64,000 bases of DNA, from NCBI RefSeq assembly GCF_019278565.1, contig NZ_CP058988.1, forward strand, positions 4,474,801-4,538,800. Direction: 5' to 3'. The DNA comes from Cellulophaga sp. HaHa_2_95. Its GTDB lineage: Bacteria; Bacteroidota; Bacteroidia; Flavobacteriales; Flavobacteriaceae. The notes under the pieces were generated by a model. That model was not told the origin of the DNA, made no database searches, and worked only from the letters and a program-made list of their open reading frames with translations. Below are positions 36,333-45,915 of the stretch, one piece after another. Every line of letters starts with the position of its first letter. Position 1 is the first letter of the stretch. Both the position numbers and the translations under genes were made by a program.

Positions 36333-37235
36333 TTAAGTCAATGAAAGATTTTTTTTAGCGTGTTCTTGTTTATGCTTAGACGGATTATTCATCCCTAATT
36401 CTGGAATTACTAAAAGCGGAATTTGGGAATGAAAAGCTAATTGCTTCACGACAGATTCTCTTGTAAGTTTTTCCATATAACTATGTTGGTAATTTAACAT
36501 TGCCAAAAGGTGAATATCTAATTCATCAGAAAATACTTCTAAAGTTTTAGATACAGAATTTACTTCTGATACGGTATGTACAAAGTGCTCTACTTCTTTA
36601 AAGTATTTACGAAGCATATTTAAATTAAACTGTTGTAATTCTGTGAGAGCCTTTATCTCATGTTGCACATGTACAATTCGGATTACAGAATTAAATGTTT
36701 TGGCCAAACTTACAATGGGCTCTAATTCTGATTGTGAATAGAACCTATTAAAATCCGTGGCAAAAGCAATCTCTGTAGGCGTTTCAAATTCGAAATATTC
36801 TGGTATCGCTAAAACAGGGCAGTTTTTTACGGCTTTTATTACCTTCACTGCATTACTCCCCATAAATACTTCTGAAACACCAGAAGCTCCTTTGGTTCCT
36901 AATATAACCACATCAATATCAAACTCATCAACCATTTCTTTTACTTGGTCTGTCAACAAGCTGAAAGAAGAGACCATTTTATAGGTATGCAATGGGTTTG
37001 AATTCTTATTTAGAATTTTAGATAAAACCACTTTTAACCCCTCTTTAGAATAATCTTCAACCACTAAAGCTTCATCCAATAGTGTACTCGCCATAAACCT
37101 ACTATTTGAAATTGCAGGCGTATAGGTATTCAACAAATAAAAAGTACAGGGCTCATCTTTATACAATTCAATAGCATACGTAATTGCATTCCACGCGTTG
37201 CTGGAAAAATCTGTAGGGAGAAGAATATTTTTCAT
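36333..37235 (-). CDS. Universal stress protein with two Usp domains
   Basis: 300 aa cytosolic protein with two Usp domains: 1-145 (ILLPTDFSSNAWNAITYAIELY, VVILGTKGASGVSEVFMGSNAVKVIKA) and about 150-280 (EIAFATDFNRF, LLAMLNYQHSYMEK). The first has the ATP-type G-x2-G-x9-G(S/N) motif; the second is degenerate. An Fnr-like box lies upstream at 37288-37299, 36.5 bp from the end of the -7 box. Microaerobic induction is therefore likely. Confidence 0.9.
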   Translation of the reverse strand: MKNILLPTDFSSNAWNAITYAIELYKDEPCTFYLLNTYTPAISNSRFMASTLLDEALVVEDYSKEGLKVVLSKILNKNSNPLHTYKMVSSFSLLTDQVKEMVDEFDIDVVILGTKGASGVSEVFMGSNAVKVIKAVKNCPVLAIPEYFEFETPTEIAFATDFNRFYSQSELEPIVSLAKTFNSVIRIVHVQHEIKALTELQQFNLNMLRKYFKEVEHFVHTVSEVNSVSKTLEVFSDELDIHLLAMLNYQHSYMEKLTRESVVKQLAFHSQIPLLVIPELGMNNPSKHKQEHAKKNLSLT

Positions 37236-37256
37236 TTGGTTGTTTTTATCTTGATG

Positions 37257-37299
37257 TAAAACTAAAATAAGGAGAGCGTTTAAAATATGATAATTATCA
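37257..37299 (-). promoter_or_regulatory. Fnr-like box plus -7 box upstream of usp
   Basis: Perfect palindrome TGATAATTATCA at 37288-37299. The minus-strand -7 box TAGTTTTA is at 37257-37264. The distance from box centre to -7 end is 36.5 bp, placing the box near -41.5, the class II activator position. Confidence 0.7.
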
Positions 37300-37344
37300 G
37301 CTTAGGATTAAAACACTACCAAAATAAAATAGCGGTATAGCCCA

Positions 37345-38043
37345 CTATTTTTCCATCAACGCTCGCAAAGCTGCTTCATTAATAATAGCTATCTTTTTTC
37401 CTGATGTTTTAATCAGTTTATCTTTTTTAAATTCTGATATGACCCGAATGCAAGACTCCGTAGCCGTCCCCACAATATTGGCAATTTCTTCTCTAGAAAG
37501 GGCAATGCTCATAAAGCCTTCATCATCTACTCCAAAACTATTTTGCATGTATATGAAAGCCTCCGCCGCACGTTGTTTTACAGATTTCTGAGACATATTG
37601 ATAATCACATCATCTGCTTCTTTTAAATCATGTGCCATATGACGTAAGACCTCAACAGCAAAGTTAGGATTTGTGTTTAAGGTATTCATGATCCCTTCTT
37701 TTGGTATAAAACATACCTGCGTATCATTCACAGCTATCGCACTTAAATTGGCTGATTCTTCTGAAATTACAGAACGTTGACCTAGAAGATTTCCTTTGGT
37801 TGCCAATTTTACAATTTGGTCTTTTCCATTAGAGCTAAGCTTGGATAATTTTGCCACACCATTTCGGATACAGAAGACGCCATTGAGTTTTTCACCCTCT
37901 TTAAAAATAACTTCTCCTTTTTTTACCCGCTTAATGCTTTTAGAATCGGAAACTTTTTTTAATTCTTCTTTACTCATGGCCCTTAGCGCATTAAATTGTC
38001 TAATTGCACATTGCTCACACCTTACTTCTGCTTCGTCTACCAT
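37345..38043 (-). CDS. Crp/Fnr-family regulator, probable controller of the cbb3 region
   Basis: 232 aa from the ATG complementary to 38041-38043; the longer frame starts with GTG. A cAMP-binding-like beta-roll (about 20-130, KKGEVIFKEGEKLNGVFCIRNG) is followed by a dimer helix and a winged helix (LSREEIANIVGTATESCIRVISEFKK, about 175-205). The N-terminus has CEQC (C9, C12) but not the four-Cys set of E. coli FNR, so oxygen sensing by a 4Fe-4S cluster is unproven. It is divergent from ccoI with an Fnr-like box between. Confidence 0.9.
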   Translation of the reverse strand: MVDEAEVRCEQCAIRQFNALRAMSKEELKKVSDSKSIKRVKKGEVIFKEGEKLNGVFCIRNGVAKLSKLSSNGKDQIVKLATKGNLLGQRSVISEESANLSAIAVNDTQVCFIPKEGIMNTLNTNPNFAVEVLRHMAHDLKEADDVIINMSQKSVKQRAAEAFIYMQNSFGVDDEGFMSIALSREEIANIVGTATESCIRVISEFKKDKLIKTSGKKIAIINEAALRALMEK

Positions 38044-38097
38044 AGTACTGTAATTACCTAACGTCACAAAATTAGCGCTTCGTAAGATCTATAAACA

Positions 38098-38140
38098 TGA
38101 TAAAAGTCATATTTTAAGTAGTCATCCCTTTCCATCTTTG
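38098..38140 (+). promoter_or_regulatory. Fnr-like box plus -7 box upstream of ccoI
   Basis: TGATAAAAGTCA at 38098-38109 and -7 box CATCTTTG at 38133-38140 (one mismatch to TAnnTTTG). Centre to -7 end is 36.5 bp, the same as at usp, ccoS and hemN. The box also lies 55 bp upstream of the divergent Crp/Fnr gene, so it may control that as well. Confidence 0.7.
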
Positions 38141-38163
38141 CACTAGGTATAAAGCAAATGATT

Positions 38164-40560
38164 ATGAGTACAAATGATTGCTATCACTGTGGTGATGATT
38201 GCACTGCAACGCCACTGTTTTTTGATGAAAAAACATTTTGCTGTAATGGTTGTAAAACTGTTTATGAAATATTTTCCAGTAACGATCTATCCTATTATTA
38301 TGATCTACAATCTGCCGCAGGTAGCACTCCAAAAGCTATTGAAGGAAAATATGATTTTCTCGATACGGAGACTATTGTTGAAAGACTAACGGAATTTACA
38401 GACAATCAACTTCAAATAGTAAACCTGTATATCCCTAATATTCATTGTAGCTCTTGTATTTGGGTACTTGAAAATTTAAATAAACTCAATCCTGGCGTTA
38501 GCAATTCTCAAGTAGATTTCCCCAAAAAAATGCTTCGGATTACTTATTCCACGGAAAAATCATCCTTAAAAGCTGTTGTTCTACTCTTAGCACATATTGG
38601 ATATGAACCGTATATCTCTTTAGATGATTATGATAATAAAAAGAAAACCATAGATCGGAGTTTACTTTACAAGCTAGGCATCGCAGGTTTCGCCTTTGGA
38701 AACGTTATGTTTTTATCCTTTCCAGAATACTTTGATTTATCGAGCAATAAAACTAATGGCGGTGATTTTTGGTTGAACCAATATGAAGACCTGTTCAGAT
38801 GGCTTATGTTTAGTTTTTCTTTACCGGTCGTATTTTATGCTGGTAAAGATTATTTTATATCTGCTTATAAAGGCTTACGGTCTAAATTATTGAATATTGA
38901 CGTCCCTATTGCCTTGGGTATATTAGTGTTGTTTGTACGGAGTACCCTTGAAATAATTTTTGATTGGGGACCTGGCTTTTTTGATAGCTTAACCGGACTC
39001 GTTTTCTTCTTACTTCTTGGGAAATTTTTTCAACAAAAAACCTATTCGTTTCTTTCTTTTGAACGCGATTATAAATCTTATTTCCCCATTGCGGTCACTA
39101 AAATTTTACCGGATGGTAAAGAAGAAACAACGCAGATCCATACGATAAAAAAAGGAGATCGTTTATTACTTAGAAATGAAGAATTAATTCCTGTAGATGG
39201 CATTCTAATCACTGGAAATGGCAAAATTGACTATAGTTTTGTAACTGGAGAATCTGAACCGGTATACAAGAATTCAGGAGATAAGATTTTTGCAGGTGGA
39301 AAACAATTACACGGTGCGATTGAAATGGAAGCCTTAAAAACTGTTTCACAAAGCTACCTCACACAATTATGGAGTAATGCCGTCTTTCAAGAAGACAAAA
39401 CCAGTAAATTTCAAACCATTACCGATAGCATTGGAAAACGATTTACCATATTTGTTTTAAGTATTGCCTTTACCGCTACTGCCTTTTGGTTATTCCATGA
39501 TAGCAGTAAAGCGTTGAATGTGTTTACAGCAGTGCTTATTATTGCTTGCCCTTGTGCAATTGCACTAGCATCGCCTTTTACCTTAGGAAACATGTTGCGT
39601 ATTTTTGGTCGGAACAAGTTTTACTTGAAGGATACACAAACTATTGAGCAGTTGGCGCAAATAGATACGGCTATTTTTGACAAAACAGGAACCATTACAA
39701 CCGCTAAAAAGAGTACGGCAACTTACGAAGGCTTAGAACTCACAGAAGAAGAGGAGTCGCTATTAAAAAATACCTTGAGAGCATCTAATCATCCTTTGAG
39801 TCGTAATTTATACGACCTGCTTTCTGCACAAAATATTGTTACCCTAGACGAATTTGAGGAACATGTTGGTCAAGGCATTATCGGCGCAAGCAATAATAGT
39901 GAGATAAAGGTAGGCTCCGCCAGTTTTGTAGGTAGAGAAAACCAAAGCGAAATAGAAAACACGGCAGTACATATCAGCAGTAATTCTGCATATAAAGGTT
40001 GCTATATTTTTAAAAATCAATACAGAGAAGGAGTTTCAAAATTATTTGAAGCAATGAGTCAAACGATACAATTGGCCATACTTTCTGGTGATAATGAAGG
40101 CGAGAAAAAGCGCCTAGAAACATTACTTCCTAAGTTAACGCCATTGTATTTTAATCAAAAACCTGAAAATAAATTACACTTTATAAAATCACTGCAAGAG
40201 CAAGGTAAAAAAGTAATGATGGTAGGTGATGGTCTCAATGATGCTGGCGCCTTAGCACAAAGCAATGTGGGTATTGCTATCTCTGAAAATGTGACAATAT
40301 TTTCTCCTGCTTGCGATGGTATTTTGGACGCTACTAAATTTGAAGAGCTATACAGCTACATACTAGCTTCTAAGAAGGCTATGAAAATTATAAAATGGAG
40401 TTTTGTATTATCATTAGCGTACAATGCCGTAGGACTTTATTTTGCGATTACAGGACAATTAGAACCCGTTATTGCCGCCATATTAATGCCGTTAAGTTCT
40501 ATTAGTATTGTAGCCTTTACAACTATTGCCACCAATATATTAGGCAAAAAATTAAAATAA
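38164..40560 (+). CDS. ccoI: Copper-translocating P-type ATPase CcoI/FixI
   Basis: 798 aa. Delivers copper for cbb3 oxidase assembly. N-terminal Cys-rich zinc-finger-like part (CYHCGDDC, CCNGCKTVYEIF), an HMA-like domain with IHCSSCIWVLENL, eight or so membrane helices, the ion channel motif CPCAIALASPF, phosphorylation motif DKTGTIT, GSASFVG region and hinge GDGLNDAGAL. The start is ATG 38164; ATG 38158 two codons earlier is also possible. It precedes ccoS by 73 bp, which holds its own Fnr-type promoter. Confidence 0.95.
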   Translation: MSTNDCYHCGDDCTATPLFFDEKTFCCNGCKTVYEIFSSNDLSYYYDLQSAAGSTPKAIEGKYDFLDTETIVERLTEFTDNQLQIVNLYIPNIHCSSCIWVLENLNKLNPGVSNSQVDFPKKMLRITYSTEKSSLKAVVLLLAHIGYEPYISLDDYDNKKKTIDRSLLYKLGIAGFAFGNVMFLSFPEYFDLSSNKTNGGDFWLNQYEDLFRWLMFSFSLPVVFYAGKDYFISAYKGLRSKLLNIDVPIALGILVLFVRSTLEIIFDWGPGFFDSLTGLVFFLLLGKFFQQKTYSFLSFERDYKSYFPIAVTKILPDGKEETTQIHTIKKGDRLLLRNEELIPVDGILITGNGKIDYSFVTGESEPVYKNSGDKIFAGGKQLHGAIEMEALKTVSQSYLTQLWSNAVFQEDKTSKFQTITDSIGKRFTIFVLSIAFTATAFWLFHDSSKALNVFTAVLIIACPCAIALASPFTLGNMLRIFGRNKFYLKDTQTIEQLAQIDTAIFDKTGTITTAKKSTATYEGLELTEEEESLLKNTLRASNHPLSRNLYDLLSAQNIVTLDEFEEHVGQGIIGASNNSEIKVGSASFVGRENQSEIENTAVHISSNSAYKGCYIFKNQYREGVSKLFEAMSQTIQLAILSGDNEGEKKRLETLLPKLTPLYFNQKPENKLHFIKSLQEQGKKVMMVGDGLNDAGALAQSNVGIAISENVTIFSPACDGILDATKFEELYSYILASKKAMKIIKWSFVLSLAYNAVGLYFAITGQLEPVIAAILMPLSSISIVAFTTIATNILGKKLK

Positions 40561-40571
40561 ATAGTAAAACC

Positions 40572-40614
40572 TGATAAATGTCATTTTATAGGCCTTATCA
40601 ACCCCGTAGTTTTA
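40572..40614 (+). promoter_or_regulatory. Fnr-like box plus -7 box upstream of ccoS-ccoNO
   Basis: TGATAAATGTCA at 40572-40583 and TAGTTTTA at 40607-40614. Centre to -7 end is 36.5 bp. It drives ccoS and the structural genes of the oxidase. Confidence 0.7.
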
Positions 40615-40633
40615 CACCCGAATTCAGGTAGGT

Positions 40634-40837
40634 ATGAGTGTCATTTACATTTTATTAGCAATTAGCATCTTGGTCGCTATTGTCTTTTTTATTGCATTTA
40701 TCGTCTCGGTAAAGAGTGGTCAATATGACGATTCCTACACCCCTTCGGTACGTATGCTTTTTGAAGATGAACTAGTTAAAAAAGCACCCAGAGAATCCAA
40801 AGAATCGATCCAACTAAATAAAAGTTTAAACAATTAA
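40634..40837 (+). CDS. ccoS: cbb3 oxidase maturation protein CcoS
   Basis: 67 aa. One N-terminal membrane helix (IYILLAISILVAIVFFIAFI, about 4-23), then SVKSGQYDD, the family's G-Q-[YF]-D-D sequence, and a short hydrophilic tail (SVRMLFEDE). CcoS is needed for incorporation of cofactors into the oxidase. It sits 2 bp before ccoNO. Confidence 0.92.
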   Translation: MSVIYILLAISILVAIVFFIAFIVSVKSGQYDDSYTPSVRMLFEDELVKKAPRESKESIQLNKSLNN

Positions 40838-40839
40838 TT

Positions 40840-43041
40840 ATGGAATTACAGCAGTTTTATTACGACAACAAAGTCGTTAAAAAATTCCTCTACGCAACCA
40901 TGTTCTGGGGAATTGTAGGTATGTCAGTAGGGCTACTTTTGGCCTTTATGTTTATTTTCCCCAATGTAACTGATGGTATTTCATGGTTAAGTTTTGGTCG
41001 TTTAAGACCATTACATACCAATGCTGTTATTTTCGCATTCGTTGGAAATGCCATTTTTGCGGGGGTCTACTACTCTACTCAACGCTTACTAAAAGCACGT
41101 ATGTACAGTGACTTTTTAAGTAATTTTAATTTCTGGGGATGGCAATTAATTATTGTAGCTGCAGCCATAACATTACCATTAGGTTATAGTTCTTCAAAAG
41201 AATATGCGGAATTAGAATGGCCAATAGATATTGCCATTGCGGTAGTATGGGTTGCTTTTGGTGCCAATCTTATTGGAACCATGATTAAAAGAAGACAGCG
41301 CCACTTGTATGTTGCTATCTGGTTTTATTTAGCCACTTTCGTAACTGTAGCGGTACTTCATATTTTTAATAGTTTGGCCTTACCTGTAAGTGCTTTTAAA
41401 AGTTATTCAGCTTATGCAGGGGTACAAGATGCATTAGTACAATGGTGGTACGGTCATAATGCTGTAGCATTTTTCTTAACAACACCCTTTTTAGGATTAA
41501 TGTATTACTTTGTTCCTAAAGCCGCCAACAGACCTGTCTACTCTTACAAACTGTCTATAGTTCACTTCTGGTCTTTAATCTTTATTTATATCTGGGCAGG
41601 ACCACACCATTTACTATATACAGCACTACCAGAATGGGCACAAAATTTAGGCGTAGCATTCTCTATAATGCTTCTGGCACCATCCTGGGGTGGTATGATC
41701 AACGGTCTATTAACGTTAAGAGGAGCTTGGGATAAAGTTAGAACAGATCCTACTCTTAAATTCATGGTAGTTGCAATTACAGGGTATGGTATGGCAACGT
41801 TTGAAGGCCCAATGCTTTCTCTTAAGAATGTGAATGCCATTGCCCACTTTAGTGATTGGATTATTGCGCACGTACACGTTGGTGCATTAGCGTGGAACGG
41901 ATTCTTAACTTTTGGTATGATCTATTGGTTAGTTCCAAAAATGTTCAAAACTAGATTAGCGTCTATTGGTCTAGCCAATTTTCACTTCTGGATTGGTACT
42001 TTAGGGATTATTCTTTACACCTTACCAATGTACGTAGCTGGGTTTACACAAGCCTTGATGTGGAAAGATTTTAACCCGAACGGAACGCTAGTGTACGGTA
42101 ACTTCTTAGAAACAGTAACAGAGATTATGCCTATGTATTGGATGCGTGCCATTGGTGGTACCATGTATATTATTGGTGCATGTGTTATGATATACAATGT
42201 GGTACTTACTATTAAAGCAGGTACTAATGTTGAAGATGAATTAGCTGAAGCTGCTGCATTAACCAAAGTATCTAAAAGAAGAACAGCTGGAGAAGGTTTC
42301 CATACCTGGTTAGAACGTAAGCCTGTACAATTAACCATCTTGGCAACTGTAGCTATCTTAATAGGAGGTGTAGTACAAATTGTACCAACCATTTTAGTAA
42401 AGTCTAATATCCCAACAATAACGAGTGTAAAACCATATACCCCGTTAGAGTTAGAAGGCCGTGATTTATACATCAGAGAAGGCTGCGTTGGTTGTCACTC
42501 ACAAATGGTAAGACCTTTTAGAAGTGAGGTAGAACGTTATGGAGAATATGCCAAAGCGGGAGAGTTTGTATATGATCACCCATTCTTATGGGGAAGTAAA
42601 CGTACGGGTCCAGATTTATTACGTGTAGGAGGTAAGTATTCAGACAACTGGCACTTAAACCATATGTATGATCCACAAAGTACCTCTTCAGGATCCATTA
42701 TGCCATCTTACTCATGGTTGATTAGAGACAAACATGACCGTAGCGATATTCAAGATAAGATGGAAGTGATGGTCACCCTGGGGGTTCCTTATACTGAAGA
42801 TGATATCGCAAATGCCAATAAGAATATGGACGAGCAAGCAAGTAAAATAGAGAAGAATTTATATGCTGATCCTGATTTTGCGAAAACATATGAAGCAGAT
42901 AAGAAATATGCGCAAGAAAATGGTCAAGAATTTATCGAAATGAAAGACCGTGAGATTGTTTCCCTTATTGCTTATTTACAGCGCTTAGGTACCGATATAA
43001 AAATTAAAGAAACAGGCGAGTTAATCCCTGACTCAAAATAA
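40840..43041 (+). CDS. ccoNO: Fused cbb3 oxidase subunits CcoN and CcoO
   Basis: 733 aa. Residues 1 to about 485 are CcoN, the catalytic haem b/b3-CuB subunit with about twelve helices and His ligands in YGHNAVAFF, IYIWAGPHHLLY, and WIIAHVHVGALAWNG. Residues about 520-733 are CcoO, a membrane-anchored cytochrome c with C549-x2-C552-H553 (EGCVGCHSQMVRPF) and Met region SIMPSYSWL. The fusion is typical of Bacteroidota. It is the core of the low-oxygen terminal oxidase. Confidence 0.96.
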   Translation: MELQQFYYDNKVVKKFLYATMFWGIVGMSVGLLLAFMFIFPNVTDGISWLSFGRLRPLHTNAVIFAFVGNAIFAGVYYSTQRLLKARMYSDFLSNFNFWGWQLIIVAAAITLPLGYSSSKEYAELEWPIDIAIAVVWVAFGANLIGTMIKRRQRHLYVAIWFYLATFVTVAVLHIFNSLALPVSAFKSYSAYAGVQDALVQWWYGHNAVAFFLTTPFLGLMYYFVPKAANRPVYSYKLSIVHFWSLIFIYIWAGPHHLLYTALPEWAQNLGVAFSIMLLAPSWGGMINGLLTLRGAWDKVRTDPTLKFMVVAITGYGMATFEGPMLSLKNVNAIAHFSDWIIAHVHVGALAWNGFLTFGMIYWLVPKMFKTRLASIGLANFHFWIGTLGIILYTLPMYVAGFTQALMWKDFNPNGTLVYGNFLETVTEIMPMYWMRAIGGTMYIIGACVMIYNVVLTIKAGTNVEDELAEAAALTKVSKRRTAGEGFHTWLERKPVQLTILATVAILIGGVVQIVPTILVKSNIPTITSVKPYTPLELEGRDLYIREGCVGCHSQMVRPFRSEVERYGEYAKAGEFVYDHPFLWGSKRTGPDLLRVGGKYSDNWHLNHMYDPQSTSSGSIMPSYSWLIRDKHDRSDIQDKMEVMVTLGVPYTEDDIANANKNMDEQASKIEKNLYADPDFAKTYEADKKYAQENGQEFIEMKDREIVSLIAYLQRLGTDIKIKETGELIPDSK

Positions 43042-43113
43042 TAAAATTGACGATTAAGAGGTAAGTAGTTTGCATTCATTACCTCTTAATTTTCTCCTAA
43101 ACTATAAGAAATC

Positions 43114-43290
43114 ATGTTCAAATTCGTAAAAGGCTACATGGAAACTATTGATGGCGTAGCTATCTACCCTATCATCTCATTATTAATCTTCTTCATCTTT
43201 TTTGTAGTGCTTTTTGCGTGGGTTTTTACCGCCTCAAAAGAGTACATAAGTGAAGTGAGTGAATTACCATTAGAAAAAGACAACCAATAA
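43114..43290 (+). CDS. ccoQ: CcoQ-like small subunit
   Basis: 58 aa (MFKFVKGYMETIDGVAIYPI at the start). One membrane helix at about 20-40 (ISLLIFFIFFVVLFAWVF) and an acidic tail (SEVSELPLEKD). Size, topology and place between ccoNO and ccoP identify it as the small CcoQ-like subunit. It starts 72 bp after ccoNO and ends 11 bp before ccoP. Easily missed because of its length. Confidence 0.85.
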   Translation: MFKFVKGYMETIDGVAIYPIISLLIFFIFFVVLFAWVFTASKEYISEVSELPLEKDNQ

Positions 43291-43301
43291 AACTACGTAT
43301 T

Positions 43302-44252
43302 ATGAAAAATAAATCACTTTGGTGGATAAGAGTCCCGGCACTATTCTTCCTCATCTTCGGATTGATGGAATATTTTATAGACTCTGGAAAACAACCTGCA
43401 ATAATAGCGTACCCAATTACCCAATTCTTCATGGTATTGGTACTTATTATTCTTATTGCCATAGAGCTTATCTTAAGCTCTATTGAAAATGTGATGTTCC
43501 AAACGCTTTCAGAAGAAGCAAAAGAACGTTACTTGGTTTCTAAAGCAGAGAAGTGGGAATGGAAATGGGGTAAAGAAACGTACAAAAAAATGTTAGGCTC
43601 CAAACCTATGGAGGCCGAAACTGAAATTATATTAGATCATAATTATGATGGCATTAGAGAACTAGACAACAAGTTACCGCCATGGTGGGTGTATCTTTTT
43701 TATGCAAGTATTGTCTTCGCAATTGTGTATCTGTTACGCTTTCATGTCTTTAATGATTACACACAGATCACAGAATATGAGCAAGAAGTTGCTACTGCTA
43801 AATTAGAAATAGAGGAATATAAAAAAACAGCTAAAGATTTAGTTGATGAAAATTCTGTAGAGTTATTAGCGGAAGCTTCTGATCTTTCTGCTGGTAAAAA
43901 AATATTTGAATCAAACTGTGTCGCTTGTCATATGGCAGATGGTGGCGGTGGTATTGGCCCTAACCTAACCGATCAAAATTGGATTTTAGGTGGCGGTATT
44001 AAAAATGTTTTTCATACCATATCTGAAGGCGGTAGAGACGGTAAAGGTATGATTGCCTGGAAACAAACACTAAAACCATTAGAAATAGCACAGGTTGCTA
44101 GTTATGTTTTAACTGAAATAAATGGGAAGACACCCGCTAATCCAAAAGCTGCAGAAGGTGATATTTGGATTGACCCTAATGCTTCTGAACCTGCTCCAGC
44201 CACTGAAATACAAGAGCAAGTCACAGACTCAACCAGCGTAGTAATGAATTAA
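43302..44252 (+). CDS. ccoP: cbb3 oxidase subunit CcoP, single-haem form
   Basis: 316 aa. Two N-terminal membrane helices (about 6-24, 29-52), the CcoP-N motif DNKLPPWWVYLFYASIVFAIVYLL (a third helix, about 127-150), then a coiled linker and one cytochrome c domain with C206-x2-C209-H210 (NCVACHMADG) and GMIAWKQTL as the Met region. Proteobacterial CcoP has two haems; this has one, the usual Bacteroidota form. It passes electrons to CcoNO. Confidence 0.94.
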   Translation: MKNKSLWWIRVPALFFLIFGLMEYFIDSGKQPAIIAYPITQFFMVLVLIILIAIELILSSIENVMFQTLSEEAKERYLVSKAEKWEWKWGKETYKKMLGSKPMEAETEIILDHNYDGIRELDNKLPPWWVYLFYASIVFAIVYLLRFHVFNDYTQITEYEQEVATAKLEIEEYKKTAKDLVDENSVELLAEASDLSAGKKIFESNCVACHMADGGGGIGPNLTDQNWILGGGIKNVFHTISEGGRDGKGMIAWKQTLKPLEIAQVASYVLTEINGKTPANPKAAEGDIWIDPNASEPAPATEIQEQVTDSTSVVMN

Positions 44253-44284
44253 ATAATTGATTAAACGCTTTAAATAAAATAGAG

Positions 44285-45703
44285 ATGGCTCAAGACAGTG
44301 ATAATTTCAGAGATTCTATAGGTACCATTAATGAAGAGGGTAAGAGAGCTTGGGTTTTTCCAAAAAAACCAAGCGGTAAATTATACCAGTACCGTAAATA
44401 TGTAAGTTATTTTCTTTTAGCATTTTTAGTTGCTTCACCGTTTGTGAAAATAAACGGAAATCAATTTTTAATGTTTAATGTTTTAGAAAGACGCTTTAAT
44501 ATTTTTGGATTTCCGTTTTGGCCGCAAGATTTTCACCTTTTTGTAATCTCTATGATTATTGGCGTCATCTTTATTGCTTTATTCACCGTTGCTTTTGGTC
44601 GTATTTTTTGTGGATGGATGTGTCCGCAAACCATTTTCTTAGAAATGGTTTTCCGTAGAATTGAATTTTGGATTGATGGAGATCGTGGGGCACAAATTAA
44701 ATTAGATCGCCAAGAATGGAACGCTGAGAAAATAAAAAAACGGGTGTTAAAATGGATTATATTTTTTGTTATATCGTTCTTAATTGCCAATGTATTTTTA
44801 GCTTATTTAATTGGAAGCGACCGGCTGATACAATATGTAACGGATGGTCCCGGGCAACACATAAGTACCATGATTTCTTTATTGATTTTCACGGCTGTAT
44901 TTTATTTTATTTTCGCTTGGTTTAGAGAGCAAGTCTGTATTATTGCTTGTCCGTATGGTAGAATGCAAGGGGTTTTATTAGACAATAAATCTATTGTAGT
45001 CGCTTATGATCACAAACGTGGTGAAAGTGAAAATGGACGTAAAAAATGGCGTAAGAATGAAGATCGTGAAGCCTTAGGAAATGGGGATTGTATTGACTGT
45101 TTTCAATGCGTAAATGTTTGCCCTACCGGGATCGATATTCGTAATGGTACGCAATTAGAATGTGTTAACTGTACCGCCTGTATTGATGAATGTGATACCA
45201 TTATGGAAAAGGTAAATCTTCCAAAAGGGTTAATACGTTATGCTAGTGAAGATGAGATTGTTAAAAAAGAAAAGTTCAAGTTTACTCCTAGACTAAAAGG
45301 ATATACGGCCATTTTAGTGATCCTTACTGGAGTTTTAATTGGGATGTTATTTTTAAGAAACGACATAGAAGCAAATATCCTTAGGTTACCAGGGCAACTG
45401 TATGAACACAAAGAGGGAAATATCATTAGTAACGTGTATACCTATAAGTTACTAAACAAAACGAATGAAGATATTGATGATGTTCATTTTGAGCTTATTT
45501 CTCACAAGGGAACTATTAAGTTAGTGCGTCAAGAAGACTTTATCGTTCCTGCACAAAATTTAGCAGAAGGAACATTATTTATAGAAATTAATAATAGTGC
45601 CATTAAAAGTGATAAAGAAAGAATAAAAATTGCTGTATACAGTGGTGATGATCTGATTGAAACTACAACGACAGCATTTTTAGCTCCAAGGAGCTACAAG
45701 TAA
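44285..45703 (+). CDS. ccoG: CcoG/RdxA-type 4Fe-4S membrane protein
   Basis: 472 aa. Several membrane helices; Cys motifs CGWMCPQ, CIIACPYGRMQG, and a two-cluster ferredoxin domain CIDCFQCVNVCP and CVNCTACIDEC. Residues from about 365 form an Ig-like FixG C-terminal domain. CcoG reduces copper(II) for cbb3 assembly in other bacteria; here the role is inferred from family and place, 32 bp after ccoP. Confidence 0.94.
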   Translation: MAQDSDNFRDSIGTINEEGKRAWVFPKKPSGKLYQYRKYVSYFLLAFLVASPFVKINGNQFLMFNVLERRFNIFGFPFWPQDFHLFVISMIIGVIFIALFTVAFGRIFCGWMCPQTIFLEMVFRRIEFWIDGDRGAQIKLDRQEWNAEKIKKRVLKWIIFFVISFLIANVFLAYLIGSDRLIQYVTDGPGQHISTMISLLIFTAVFYFIFAWFREQVCIIACPYGRMQGVLLDNKSIVVAYDHKRGESENGRKKWRKNEDREALGNGDCIDCFQCVNVCPTGIDIRNGTQLECVNCTACIDECDTIMEKVNLPKGLIRYASEDEIVKKEKFKFTPRLKGYTAILVILTGVLIGMLFLRNDIEANILRLPGQLYEHKEGNIISNVYTYKLLNKTNEDIDDVHFELISHKGTIKLVRQEDFIVPAQNLAEGTLFIEINNSAIKSDKERIKIAVYSGDDLIETTTTAFLAPRSYK

Positions 45704-45915
45704 GATGGTTGATAGTAATTACAAAAATTTGAAACAGAAAAGTTACTAGTACCGTTAACAAAATCAACTTTTAGAAAGGCATCCTTTTAAAAAATGTAAT
45801 ATCAGTTCGAGTGTTTTTAATACCGGTAACCAATCATAAATGGCATCAAGAGCTGGCAGTAAAAACAGAATTCTAACTAAAGACTAAGGAATACTTAACG
45901 CAAATAAAAAATATC

